Part shown: positions 7,235-15,047 of the stretch, piece after piece
Layout: every line of letters starts with the position of its first letter
How positions within the stretch are numbered: the stretch's first letter is position 1
DNA from: an uncultured Oscillospiraceae bacterium
GTDB lineage: Bacteria; Bacillota; Clostridia; Oscillospirales; Oscillospiraceae
DNA: 64,000 bases
NCBI GenBank assembly: GCA_947626345.1
Contig: CANQSF010000014.1
Coordinates: 1 to 64,000 of the forward strand
Direction: 5' to 3'
Notes under the pieces: model-generated
Databases searched by the model: none
Told to the model about the DNA's origin: nothing
The model's input: the letters and a program-made list of their open reading frames with translations, nothing else
Program-made: the position numbers and the translations under genes

Positions 7235-8131
7235 CTATCCCTCCGTTCCTGTGAACACAAAGTTGTATTTGCGAATGGCGATAAGTGCCAGGATATACCC
7301 CAGCAACATGAGCCCGCCGAAGATGGCGAAGGACTGCCACAGCCGGGGCAGCAGATCGTAGCCGAAGTTGTGCATGTGGTACGTCGCCTGGTTGAGGGGC
7401 GACAGCCACCCCACCGCCACGTTGGCCTTATAAAACAGCTCGTCCGGCAGCTGCAGCACCGCCTGGATGGTGTCCGGCTTCAGCAGAAGGCCATACACGC
7501 TGAAGGCAAAGCCGCTGACGATGCCCGCCGCGCCGCCCCGGGTCAGGTTGAACACCAGCATGATGAACACCATCACCACCGAGTAGCACAGCATGAGGCC
7601 GAAGATGGTGCCCATGCACCGGTAGGGAAAGCTCATCTCCAAGGTCTTGACCAGTGCCGGGAGCGCGATCTCCTCCCCCGCGCCGGAGTAGCCCAATATG
7701 GCCGCCGTCTCGCTCCACACGTCGCCGATGTAGGACTGGCGGACGCTGACCGCCACGGTGGAGGCCAGCACGAACACAAGGAAAAGGGCCGTTGCCAAGG
7801 CCGTGTATACAAGTTGCCCCGTGATCCACTTGGCCCGGTCGATCCGCATGAGGAAAAAGGGCGTGCCGGAGGACAGAAACGGCATGTCGGAGAAAAGCAG
7901 GATCAGCAGCAGGGAGATGAGCAGGATAGAGCTGCTGTCCCCGAAGGTCCAGATGAAGGGCTCGGCCAGCTGCATGGTGGTGTCATGCTCCACGGCGAAG
8001 TTCACCGCCTTGTCGCTGAGCAGAAAGCTCAATATGAACGCCAGGGCGAAGGTGACGGCGATGCGGGGATTGCGCCGCCACTGGCGGAAGTTGTAGGCCA
8101 CCACGGCCAGGATCTGTCTGAGCGCGTTCAC
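7235..8131 (-). CDS. ABC-2 type permease (second of the pair)
   Basis: 298 residues starting with GTG at 8131; the start overlaps the stop of the upstream permease (GTGA). About six membrane segments can be seen: residues 21-40 (IAVTFALAFILSFLLSD), 72-91 (ILLISLLLILLFSDMPFL), 110-130, 185-205 (GLMLCYSVVMVFIMLVFN), 208-226 and a last one near 265-285 (IFGGLMLLGYILALIAI). The layout is that of ABC-2 permeases. With the first permease and the ATPase it should form a heterodimeric transporter. Substrate is unknown; the setting next to a two-component system and lipoproteins suggests peptide/antibiotic handling, by inference only. Confidence 0.82.
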   Translation of the reverse strand: MNALRQILAVVAYNFRQWRRNPRIAVTFALAFILSFLLSDKAVNFAVEHDTTMQLAEPFIWTFGDSSSILLISLLLILLFSDMPFLSSGTPFFLMRIDRAKWITGQLVYTALATALFLVFVLASTVAVSVRQSYIGDVWSETAAILGYSGAGEEIALPALVKTLEMSFPYRCMGTIFGLMLCYSVVMVFIMLVFNLTRGGAAGIVSGFAFSVYGLLLKPDTIQAVLQLPDELFYKANVAVGWLSPLNQATYHMHNFGYDLLPRLWQSFAIFGGLMLLGYILALIAIRKYNFVFTGTEG

Positions 8132-8892
8132 AGCCCCTGCACCCTCTTTCTCACCGCGGCTCCGAAGCTGAGGACCGCCAACCCGATCAGCTCCGCGATC
8201 ACCAGCGCCGGGCCCCACCGGCCCATGGCCCATTCCGCGCCGGGGGACAGCCACGCCTTGGGATAGACCACATAGAGCGAGGTGAAATACCGCTCGCACA
8301 GGATGATCAGCACATAGTAAAAGATGAACGGCGCGGCATAGGCGATGTATTTGCTCTGCATGAAGGCGCTCATGGCCAGGCCGAACAGCGACCAGAACCC
8401 CCCGGACAAGAAGATGAGCCCGCAGTTGCGCAGCAGGGTCATGGCGTGCTCCGGGTCCGCCGCATTCGGGGCCAGAGGCCCCTCCAGGGGCGCGAACAGC
8501 GCCGCCGCGAGGCCGTAGGCCAGCCACAGACCCAGCACGATCACCGCCCCGCCGGAAATAAGGCACCCCGCCGCCTTGCCCAGGATATACCCCCGCTGGC
8601 TGGTGCGGTGGATGTACAGCTTCAAAAAGCCGGTCTTCACGTCGTCCACGAAGCTGGCCGCGTAGGGCAGCGCGCACACGATGGGCAGGCACACGGTTAG
8701 GGCATCGCCGTCCAGCGCCTCCAGGATGAACTTGCCGTGAAAGCTGTATTCCAGGGGCTCCTCTGCGCGAAACGCCTCCGTCATAGCGTCCATGGAGGAG
8801 ATGAACAGCAGAAGGGCGATGAACACCGCGCCCAGCGCGAAGCGCACCGTAAACACGCTCTGCCGTATGGCGGTTGTGATGGCATTCCTCAT
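8128..8892 (-). CDS. ABC-2 type permease (first of the pair)
   Basis: 254 residues from the ATG at 8892, which has GGGAGGGCCC just upstream. Membrane segments at about 13-33 (TVRFALGAVFIALLLF), 65-85, 105-127 (AAGCLISGGAVIVLGLWL), 160-182, 185-205 and 229-248. The loop DVKTGFLKLYIHRTSQRGYILGK resembles the coupling region of antibiotic-export ABC-2 permeases. It starts 41 nt after the lipoprotein at 8934-10418, probably in the same transcript, and overlaps the second permease. Confidence 0.82.
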   Translation of the reverse strand: MRNAITTAIRQSVFTVRFALGAVFIALLLFISSMDAMTEAFRAEEPLEYSFHGKFILEALDGDALTVCLPIVCALPYAASFVDDVKTGFLKLYIHRTSQRGYILGKAAGCLISGGAVIVLGLWLAYGLAAALFAPLEGPLAPNAADPEHAMTLLRNCGLIFLSGGFWSLFGLAMSAFMQSKYIAYAAPFIFYYVLIILCERYFTSLYVVYPKAWLSPGAEWAMGRWGPALVIAELIGLAVLSFGAAVRKRVQGL

Positions 8893-8933
8893 GGGCCCTC
8901 CCGTGCGGTCCGGCTCCTGGGCCGGAGCCTTGC

Positions 8934-10418
8934 TCAATAGCCGAGTGTCACATCGATGGCGGAGCCGTCCACGGCGTTGATCACCGCCAGCTCCCGCACC
9001 TCGCTGACGGTGGTGGTCTCCCCGGTGGGATTGCCCGTGTCGTCATAAAGGGGGAGCTGGAAGGGCTGGCCACTCTCGTCGCAGCAGGTGATGGTGCCGT
9101 AGAAGGTGTAGGTGGGCACCAGGTAATAATCCGTGGCGCTGTCCTTCATCCGGATGCGAGAAAGGCCCAGGAGCACATCTGTCACCTCCACCTGCTGGCG
9201 GGTGCCCTCGATGGGGGTGCTGATCATGCTCATGTCGATCATGCGCATCTGGTCCTCCGCGGCGGCCAGTATCTCGTCGAAGGGCAGCATCTGCACGTCG
9301 GCGTTCACGGTCTCCTCCACCTGATGCATGTCCTCCCAGGTAAAGCTGACCAGGCCGTCCTCGTCAAAACGGAACGCCGCCTCCTCATAGCCATAGTTGG
9401 TGGCGTACGCGTCACTGGTCATGCCGCTGGGGTTGAACCCGCCCACGTGATAGGTCAGGGGCACGCCGGCGTACACCGGCGTCAATAGCACCGCAGGGAG
9501 GTCGCCGAAGTACCAGTCGAGGGACTTCATCGTCACGTCCGGCACGAGGGCGAACTCGCCCACGCCCATGGCCGCGAGCAGCTCCTGGGCCTTGGCCAGG
9601 GCGGCATCCATATCCACCGCCGGCGGCTGTGCGTCCTCCCCGCCGTTGGCGGCGTACTTCGCCGCCAGCACCTCCTCGGGCACGTACCGGTCCACGCTCA
9701 GCCGCTGGACCTTGTAATCGTCCCCCAGGCGCTTTCTGGCGGTGATCTGGAAGGCGTCGTCGTCATAGGTCCCCATGCCCTGGATGTACTGGGTCCCGAC
9801 GTCCTGGTAGCCGTAGTAGTTGGGAAAGTAGCTCTGGTCGTGGAACTGCCAGTCCAGTGGCTTTTGCTCCACGGTCTCCGGCGCGTCGGCGTAGACCTGC
9901 TCCAGATGGGCGATGTTCTGCTCGAAGTTCTCCCGCACAGAGTCCCGGTCGTCCGCGTCTACGAGGGGATCCTGTGTGATGCGGTACTCCCAGTCGGCAA
10001 ACTGCTGCTTGGCATCCAAGAGGGCCTGCTCCGCTTCCGCCTTGTTCATCTCGCCGGTGAATTCGACCACCGTCCCGTCGCCAAAGAAGGCCTGGCCGAC
10101 CTGTTTGACGGTGTCTCCCGTCAGCTCCATGGGCCGCACCCGCAGCACCGGCATGGGGCCGGGCACCGTTGGCTCCGTCACCAGCACGTGGAACGGCACG
10201 TCCCCCATCTCGGTGCGGAAGCTGTCCTCATAGACCGTCTGCTCCGCCGCCGGGGCAGCCTGCTGCCCGCCGCCGGCGCTTTCCGACGGTGCGTTTTCCA
10301 GCGCCGACTCGAAGGCGCCGTCGTTCTTACTGGTGACGATCCCCTCCTCCGGGGTGGCCTGGCAGCCGCCCAGCAGGATCATCATGGCCGCTATGGCAGC
10401 CGCGATACGCTTTTTCAT
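8934..10418 (-). CDS. Lipoprotein, family A copy 2 (DUF6034-like, uncertain)
   Basis: 494 residues. MKKRIAAAIAAMMILLGGC is a lipoprotein signal with the lipid-attached Cys at residue 19. The mature part is acidic, with no recognised enzyme motif. Its N-terminal 35 residues are nearly identical to those of the copy at 11966-13417, including the EEGIVTSKNDGAFESALE segment, while the rest has diverged. The last stretch, AVINAVDGSAIDVTLGY, resembles the NAIDGSVID ends of the family B lipoproteins, so both families share a C-terminal fold. It follows a block of 11-bp repeats and precedes the ABC permeases. A sensor or substrate-capture role outside the membrane is inferred. The DUF6034 assignment is from memory and unverified. 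Confidence 0.8.
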   Translation of the reverse strand: MKKRIAAAIAAMMILLGGCQATPEEGIVTSKNDGAFESALENAPSESAGGGQQAAPAAEQTVYEDSFRTEMGDVPFHVLVTEPTVPGPMPVLRVRPMELTGDTVKQVGQAFFGDGTVVEFTGEMNKAEAEQALLDAKQQFADWEYRITQDPLVDADDRDSVRENFEQNIAHLEQVYADAPETVEQKPLDWQFHDQSYFPNYYGYQDVGTQYIQGMGTYDDDAFQITARKRLGDDYKVQRLSVDRYVPEEVLAAKYAANGGEDAQPPAVDMDAALAKAQELLAAMGVGEFALVPDVTMKSLDWYFGDLPAVLLTPVYAGVPLTYHVGGFNPSGMTSDAYATNYGYEEAAFRFDEDGLVSFTWEDMHQVEETVNADVQMLPFDEILAAAEDQMRMIDMSMISTPIEGTRQQVEVTDVLLGLSRIRMKDSATDYYLVPTYTFYGTITCCDESGQPFQLPLYDDTGNPTGETTTVSEVRELAVINAVDGSAIDVTLGY

Positions 10419-10433
10419 GCTATATCCCTCCCC

Positions 10434-10583
10434 AAACAGGATGCCGTTTCCGGCTCGAGGGTATCCTAGCACCGGGCTGCATCCATTCGGCATCCAGATC
10501 CTTAAGATATTCTTAAGTTATCCTAAAGAACGCCTCTCGGGGGGACGATGTGATCGAAAAGGTCCTCTTCGCTCAGTAGCCCA
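10434..10583. repeat. Intergenic direct repeat, copy 2 (about 150 bp)
   Basis: Nearly identical to 13433-13577, with a period close to 3,000 bp. It spans the 3' end of a family B lipoprotein gene, the gap, and the upstream region of a family A gene; similarity runs on into the first 100 bases of the family A genes. It marks a tandem duplication of a lipoprotein pair. Confidence 0.9.
10463..10522 (-). promoter_or_regulatory. Regulated promoter with four 11-bp repeats, upstream of lipoprotein A2
   Basis: On the plus strand four 11-bp units start at 10479 (GCATCC...), 10490 (GCATCC...), 10501 (CTTAAG...) and 10512 (CTTAAG...). Downstream on the minus strand is an extended -10, TGC-TAGGAT (10463-10468), with a poor -35 (GCCGAA). 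An 11-bp phased array overlapping a weak -35 is typical of PhoB/OmpR-family activators, and the response regulator of that family is encoded in this element. Confidence 0.6.
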
Positions 10584-11952
10584 TGTCCCTGTCGATGACG
10601 CTGCCGTCTATGGCGTTGACCGTCAGAAGACTGGCGTAGGGATCGTTCTTTGTGTTCCCGTTTTCGTCTGTAACCGTGCCAAAGAAATCCCATGCGGGTA
10701 CGAGGATGCCGGACCCCGCCCGGCCCTGCTCCGCGATGCGGGTATAGCCCAGACAGATCTGATCCACCGTCACCGTCTGTGCCGCGCCGTCGTTGGCGGC
10801 CAGATACATCCTGCCGAAGATATACATGGCATCCTCAAAGGGCAGCAGGGCGGAGTCCTCCGTCACCGTTTCCCCCACGGTATAGGGGGATTCCCAGTGC
10901 ATACCAACGATGCCGCTGTCGTCCACAAAAAAGGCCAGCGTCTCATAGCGCCAGGGCTCGTTATACACCGTCGCGTCCGTCATCATGTCCCCGGTGGCGG
11001 AGGTGTAGGTGATGGGGATGCCGTTGAAGCTGCGGGTGTACAGCACGACCCAGAAGTCCCGCTCCGGCTGCTGCTCGTATCCCTTTCGGGCGGTGTAAAA
11101 TGTCATGTTTTCAATGCCCAGCTTTTCCACCACCGGGTCAGTCAGCGCCTGGGCGTCGTCGGCGGAGATCGTCAGTTCGGGCATCTCTCGGCCCGCCCCG
11201 TCCGCGTACTGGATGTACGTGGGTTCAAGGAGGATATAGCCCCCATTGCCGGTGTTGTTTCGGTCGTAGAGCGCACGGTCAGCGCCAAGGCCCGCGAAAT
11301 TCCCTGCCTGGAACGATTCGTAGCCGTATTCCTCGGAATAGCCGACGCCCTCGATCAGGGACGCCCCGTCCTTCTCGACGAATTGACCGGATATGGCAGC
11401 CCGCTCATTCTCCTCCGGGGCGGCGCTGTATTCCTCCTGGAGCCGGTCGATGGCCTGCTGCATCGACTGTTCCCAGGACAGTTCATTGCCGTTGTCATCA
11501 TAGTAGGTGAAGCCCACGTCCTCCTCCGTAGGCCCCTCGGCCAACATCTGCTTGTATTCTAGGATCTGCTCCATGATCTCGTCCTTGGAGCGTTCGGAGG
11601 GATCGTGCAGGGGCGTGTGGACGAGCGAGGCCATCAGCACATCCGCCTGGGCCTGGGTGATGGACCCGTCGGTCACGCGGATGATGGCCGCCGAATCCGC
11701 CTCCGGGATGGTGACGGCCGCGTCCACGGTCACATTCAGCTTCCCGTCCACGCTGGAGAAGCTGCCTTGATACCGCTCCGGTGCGCCCAGCCTCTCGGCC
11801 GGGGCGCCCTCGCCGGCGGCGGTCCGTGCCTTTTCGATGAGCTCGTCGCTGCTCTTACCGGCGACGACGGGCTCCTCCGGCGTGGCCTGGCAGGCGCTGA
11901 ACAGCAGCATGGCCGCCAGCGACATGATCACGATGGAGATCCGTTTTTTCAT
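10573..11952 (-). CDS. Lipoprotein, family B copy 2
   Basis: 459 residues; signal MKKRISIVIMSLAAMLLFSAC with the lipid Cys at 21. The mature part begins QATPEEPVVAGKSSDELIEKA, matching the family B copy at 13568-14962 (VAGKSSDELIEKA). Other shared segments are SSVDGKLNVTVDAAVTIPEA, EDSALLPFEDAMYIF and the end LLTVNAIDGSVIDRDMGY. No catalytic motif was recognised. It begins 13 nt after the stop of family A copy 1 and so forms a two-gene unit with it. The function is unknown; an extracytoplasmic sensor for the neighbouring histidine kinase or transporter is one possibility. Confidence 0.8.
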   Translation of the reverse strand: MKKRISIVIMSLAAMLLFSACQATPEEPVVAGKSSDELIEKARTAAGEGAPAERLGAPERYQGSFSSVDGKLNVTVDAAVTIPEADSAAIIRVTDGSITQAQADVLMASLVHTPLHDPSERSKDEIMEQILEYKQMLAEGPTEEDVGFTYYDDNGNELSWEQSMQQAIDRLQEEYSAAPEENERAAISGQFVEKDGASLIEGVGYSEEYGYESFQAGNFAGLGADRALYDRNNTGNGGYILLEPTYIQYADGAGREMPELTISADDAQALTDPVVEKLGIENMTFYTARKGYEQQPERDFWVVLYTRSFNGIPITYTSATGDMMTDATVYNEPWRYETLAFFVDDSGIVGMHWESPYTVGETVTEDSALLPFEDAMYIFGRMYLAANDGAAQTVTVDQICLGYTRIAEQGRAGSGILVPAWDFFGTVTDENGNTKNDPYASLLTVNAIDGSVIDRDMGY

Positions 11953-11965
11953 GTCTTTGCCTCCT

Positions 11966-13417
11966 TCAGCTCCGCTGGGGGCCATTGATGACGCTGCCGT
12001 CCAATGCGTTGATCGCCGTCAGGAACACCTCCTGCCGGGCGGGTTCCTCCCGCGCCGTCTCTCCGTCCGGTCCGGGATACTCGGTCACCACCAGCTGGCC
12101 GTTCTCGTCGTAAGCCTCGGCCACGCCGAAGAAGGAATATGCGGGGACCAGATAGAGATCTGTGGCGCTGTCCTTCATGGGCACGCAGGCCAGGCTCAGC
12201 TCCGCCCGGTCCACCGTGAGGCGCAGCTCCGCCCCCTCGAACGGGAACCAGTCCTTCGTCACCATCTTCATCTGCTCCTTGGCCTTGTCCAGCACCGTGG
12301 CAAAGGGCAGCAGCTCCACGTTCTCGTTGACGGTGGCCACCGTCTGGGTGGCGCTGTAGTACCACATCTGCCGGAACTTCCCGTTAAGAAACTGCATCTC
12401 GATCATCTCCGGGCCATAGGAGGGCGCGTACTGCTCAGACGGGTCCTGGACCTGGGTGCCATATTGGGAGGCCGGGACCCCGTCGTACACCCGCGTCAGG
12501 ACCATCTGGCAGTACCCCTTGTCCTGCATGAGCGGGTCGATCCCCGCCTGCCCGACGCTGTCCGGCGTCACGGCCCACTGGCCCAGGCCCATCTGCTCCA
12601 GCGCCGACACGGCCCAGTCCTTCATAGCCTCCACGTCCGGCTCCTCCCCGCCGCCGTCCGTCTCCTCCCCGGACACATACCGCTCGTCCGGGAAGACATA
12701 GAGGATGTGGACGCGGTCAGCCGTATTCTCCTCCACCCCCAGCACGTAGAGCACCCCGTCCAGAGAAGAGGTGGCCTTGATCTGCCGGAGCCCGTCATCT
12801 TGGTAACCGCCCGCCATCTCCGGGGACATATAATAGTCCGGCGTGTGGAATTCCCATGTACACGGGACCTGCTCCACGGTATCGGAGGCGGTCTGATAGG
12901 CCTTCTCCAGATCGGCGATGCGCCGCTCGAAGTCCGTCTTCGACTGCTGTGCCAGCTCCTCGTCGCCACCGTAGTAATACAGCATATTGTCCCAGTTGCC
13001 GATGAACTGCCGGATCTCCAGGATAGCCTGCTCGATCTCGGCGCGGGTCATCTGCTCGGTGTACTCATACACAGGCGCGTCCCCGAAAAGGACCCCGGCG
13101 ACCTGCTCTGCCATCTGGCCGGTGATCTCCATGGGCCGGACCTGCAGCACTGGCATGGCCGCGCCCCTCTCCGGCTCCGTCAGCTCCAGCCGGATGGACA
13201 CATCCCCTGCGGCGTTGAGAAAGCTGTCGGCGTATGCGGCGGGCGCGCCGCCTTCCGCCTCCTGCCCCGCCGGCATATCGGGCGGCGCCGTGCTCTCCAG
13301 CGCCGATTCAAAGGCGCCGTCGTTCTTGCTGGTGACGATCCCCTCCTCCGGGGTGGCCTGACAGCCGCCCAGCAGGAGCATCATGGCCGCTATGGCGGCC
13401 GCGATACGCTTTTTCAT
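11966..13417 (-). CDS. Lipoprotein, family A copy 1 (DUF6034-like, uncertain)
   Basis: 483 residues with the signal MKKRIAAAIAAMMLLLGGC and lipid Cys at 19, followed by the segment QATPEEGIVTSKNDGAFESALE shared with copy 2 (8934-10418). Beyond the first 100 bases the two copies differ substantially in sequence, but keep landmarks such as VLQVRPMEITGQ / VLRVRPMELTGD, MKDSATDLYLVPAYSFFG / MKDSATDYYLVPTYTFYG and the C-terminal NALDGSVI. The family end TLGY is replaced here by NGPQRS, so the C-terminal tail differs. The gene lies behind the second array of 11-bp repeats. Confidence 0.8.
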   Translation of the reverse strand: MKKRIAAAIAAMMLLLGGCQATPEEGIVTSKNDGAFESALESTAPPDMPAGQEAEGGAPAAYADSFLNAAGDVSIRLELTEPERGAAMPVLQVRPMEITGQMAEQVAGVLFGDAPVYEYTEQMTRAEIEQAILEIRQFIGNWDNMLYYYGGDEELAQQSKTDFERRIADLEKAYQTASDTVEQVPCTWEFHTPDYYMSPEMAGGYQDDGLRQIKATSSLDGVLYVLGVEENTADRVHILYVFPDERYVSGEETDGGGEEPDVEAMKDWAVSALEQMGLGQWAVTPDSVGQAGIDPLMQDKGYCQMVLTRVYDGVPASQYGTQVQDPSEQYAPSYGPEMIEMQFLNGKFRQMWYYSATQTVATVNENVELLPFATVLDKAKEQMKMVTKDWFPFEGAELRLTVDRAELSLACVPMKDSATDLYLVPAYSFFGVAEAYDENGQLVVTEYPGPDGETAREEPARQEVFLTAINALDGSVINGPQRS

Positions 13418-13432
13418 ATGCTCGTCCCCCTC

Positions 13433-13577
13433 AAACAGGATGCCGTTTCCGGCTCGGAGGGTATCCTAGCACCGCTCGGCATCCGTTCGGCATCCAGATC
13501 CTTAAGATATTCTTAAGTTATAGAACGCCTCTCGGGGACGATGTGATTTTGAAAAGGTCCTCTTCGCTCAGTAGCCC
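13433..13577. repeat. Intergenic direct repeat, copy 1 (about 145 bp)
   Basis: Partner of the block at 10434-10583. The central 13463-13520 stretch matches 10463-10520 with only a few changes, all at the same offset of exactly 3,000 bp; the flank toward family B has small indels. Confidence 0.9.
13463..13522 (-). promoter_or_regulatory. Regulated promoter with four 11-bp repeats, upstream of lipoprotein A1
   Basis: The units start at 13479, 13490, 13501 and 13512, as in the other copy (GCATCC, GCATCC, CTTAAG, CTTAAG). The extended -10 TAGGAT is at 13463-13468. The motif is kept although the flanking gene sequences have diverged, which supports a function. Confidence 0.6.
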
Positions 13578-14962
13578 AGGCTCCGGTCGATGATGGAACC
13601 GTCGATGGCGTTGATGGTGAGAAGGCTGCGGTCCCCCTCGTCATAGACCGTTCCGTCCGCGTCTGTGACCGTACCGAAGAAGTCCCACGCTGGCACCAGC
13701 AGTCCCACGCCGGTCTCGTCCTGCTTCAGCACCCGGGCATAGCCCAGGCATATGCTGTCGATGGTCACGTCCTTCTCCGCGCCGCCGTTGTCCACGATGT
13801 ACATCTTCTCGAAAACGTCCATCACGTCCTCAAAGCCCAGCAGGGCGGAATCCTCCGTGACGGCGTCGCCGATCTGGCAGGGCGACATCCACCTCATGCC
13901 CACGATCCCGTCGTCGTTGACGTAGAAGATCAGGGATTCATAGGGCCAGGGCGCCTGATAGGACCCACCCGGGACCACCGACACGGCGACCCAGGAATCG
14001 TCCGTATAGGTGATGGGGATGCCGCCCAGCTGCCGGGTGTAGCGCAGCTCCCAGCAGCACCGCTCGGGGACGCCGGGCTGGGGCTGGCTGTATACCTTGC
14101 CGAGGGAGCGGCAGCTCATCCCGTCGATGCACAGCGCCTGGACCAGGTCGTCGCACATCGACTGCGCCTGCTCCGCCGGGACAGTCACGTCCGGTATCTG
14201 AGAGACGTCTGACTGGAAGTCCAGCTCCATCTCCTGCGCCGTCGCGTATAGCAGTGACAGCCCATCGTCAGCCGCGTTCCGGCTGAAAAACGCATAGCAC
14301 AGAGCCTGGCCGAAGGGGCCGTTGACGATCCGAAGCTCCTCGTGGCTGCCGCCTTCGCCCACGTTTTCGCCCCAGATCTCACTCAATCCCTGGGCGTTTT
14401 CCGCGAAGACGCCGGAGATGGGCTCCGCCGTCGTCGTATCCGGGGCCTGATCGTATTGGGCCTCCAGCACGTCGATCTTGTCCTGGCGGCTCCGCTGCCA
14501 GACCTCCAGCCCTTCCATCTGATAGAGAGTGTCGTCCTCGGCGGGGCCCTCCGCCAGCTCCTGCTTGGTCTGCAGCAGCTCCGCCTCGATCTCGGCCTTC
14601 GTGAGCTGCCGGTCGGTGGGATAGAGCGTGCCCCGGACCAGCTCGTCCATCAGCACATCCGCCTGCTCCTGGGTGATGGTCCCCGGTGTGACCTGGAAGA
14701 TGGGCACGCTCTCCGCCTCCGGGACGGTGACCGCCGCGTCGATGGTCACGTTCAGAAGCCCGTCCACGCTGGAAACGCTGCCCTGATAGGTCTCCGGCGC
14801 ATCCAGCCTTTCGGCCAGGGTCCCGCCGGTCTCGGCCTGTGCCTTCTCGATGAGCTCGTCGCTGCTCTTGCCGGCAACGATGGACGCCTCTGGCGTATCC
14901 TGACAGCCGGAAAAGGACAGCGCCATCGCCGCGACAAGGATCAAAGTGATCGCTTTTTTCAC
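13568..14962 (-). CDS. Lipoprotein, family B copy 1
   Basis: 464 residues from a GTG at 14962, nine bases after GGAGG; the frame runs 11 codons further but that would put an odd charged stretch before the signal peptide. The signal KKAITLILVAAMALSFSGC gives a lipid Cys at 20. It shares with copy 2 the segments VAGKSSDELIEKAQ, SVSSVDGLLNVTIDAAVTVPEA, ITQEQADVLMDELV, TEDSALLGFEDVM and the end LLTINAIDGSIIDRSLGY. It lies 85 nt after the histidine kinase, with no clear promoter between them, so it may be co-transcribed with the two-component genes. Confidence 0.8.
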   Translation of the reverse strand: MKKAITLILVAAMALSFSGCQDTPEASIVAGKSSDELIEKAQAETGGTLAERLDAPETYQGSVSSVDGLLNVTIDAAVTVPEAESVPIFQVTPGTITQEQADVLMDELVRGTLYPTDRQLTKAEIEAELLQTKQELAEGPAEDDTLYQMEGLEVWQRSRQDKIDVLEAQYDQAPDTTTAEPISGVFAENAQGLSEIWGENVGEGGSHEELRIVNGPFGQALCYAFFSRNAADDGLSLLYATAQEMELDFQSDVSQIPDVTVPAEQAQSMCDDLVQALCIDGMSCRSLGKVYSQPQPGVPERCCWELRYTRQLGGIPITYTDDSWVAVSVVPGGSYQAPWPYESLIFYVNDDGIVGMRWMSPCQIGDAVTEDSALLGFEDVMDVFEKMYIVDNGGAEKDVTIDSICLGYARVLKQDETGVGLLVPAWDFFGTVTDADGTVYDEGDRSLLTINAIDGSIIDRSLGY

Positions 14963-15047
14963 TGCAGTAAGCCTCCGTTTCGGTGATGGACCCATTATGG
15001 CGCGCGGCCGGGCGAAAAACTATCAACTCGTTCTTATTTCTTTCTTT

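Noticed and set aside
6006..7409. One 467-residue protein covering both ATPase regions
   Set aside because: Its first 270 residues are an out-of-frame reading of the permease/ATPase genes, low-complexity and Gly/Arg/His-rich. Only the part from the ATG at 6587 is a real gene.
7235..8692. A 485-residue version of the second permease
   Set aside because: The upstream 187 residues are the other frame of the first permease. The GTG at 8131 with the GTGA overlap is the natural start.
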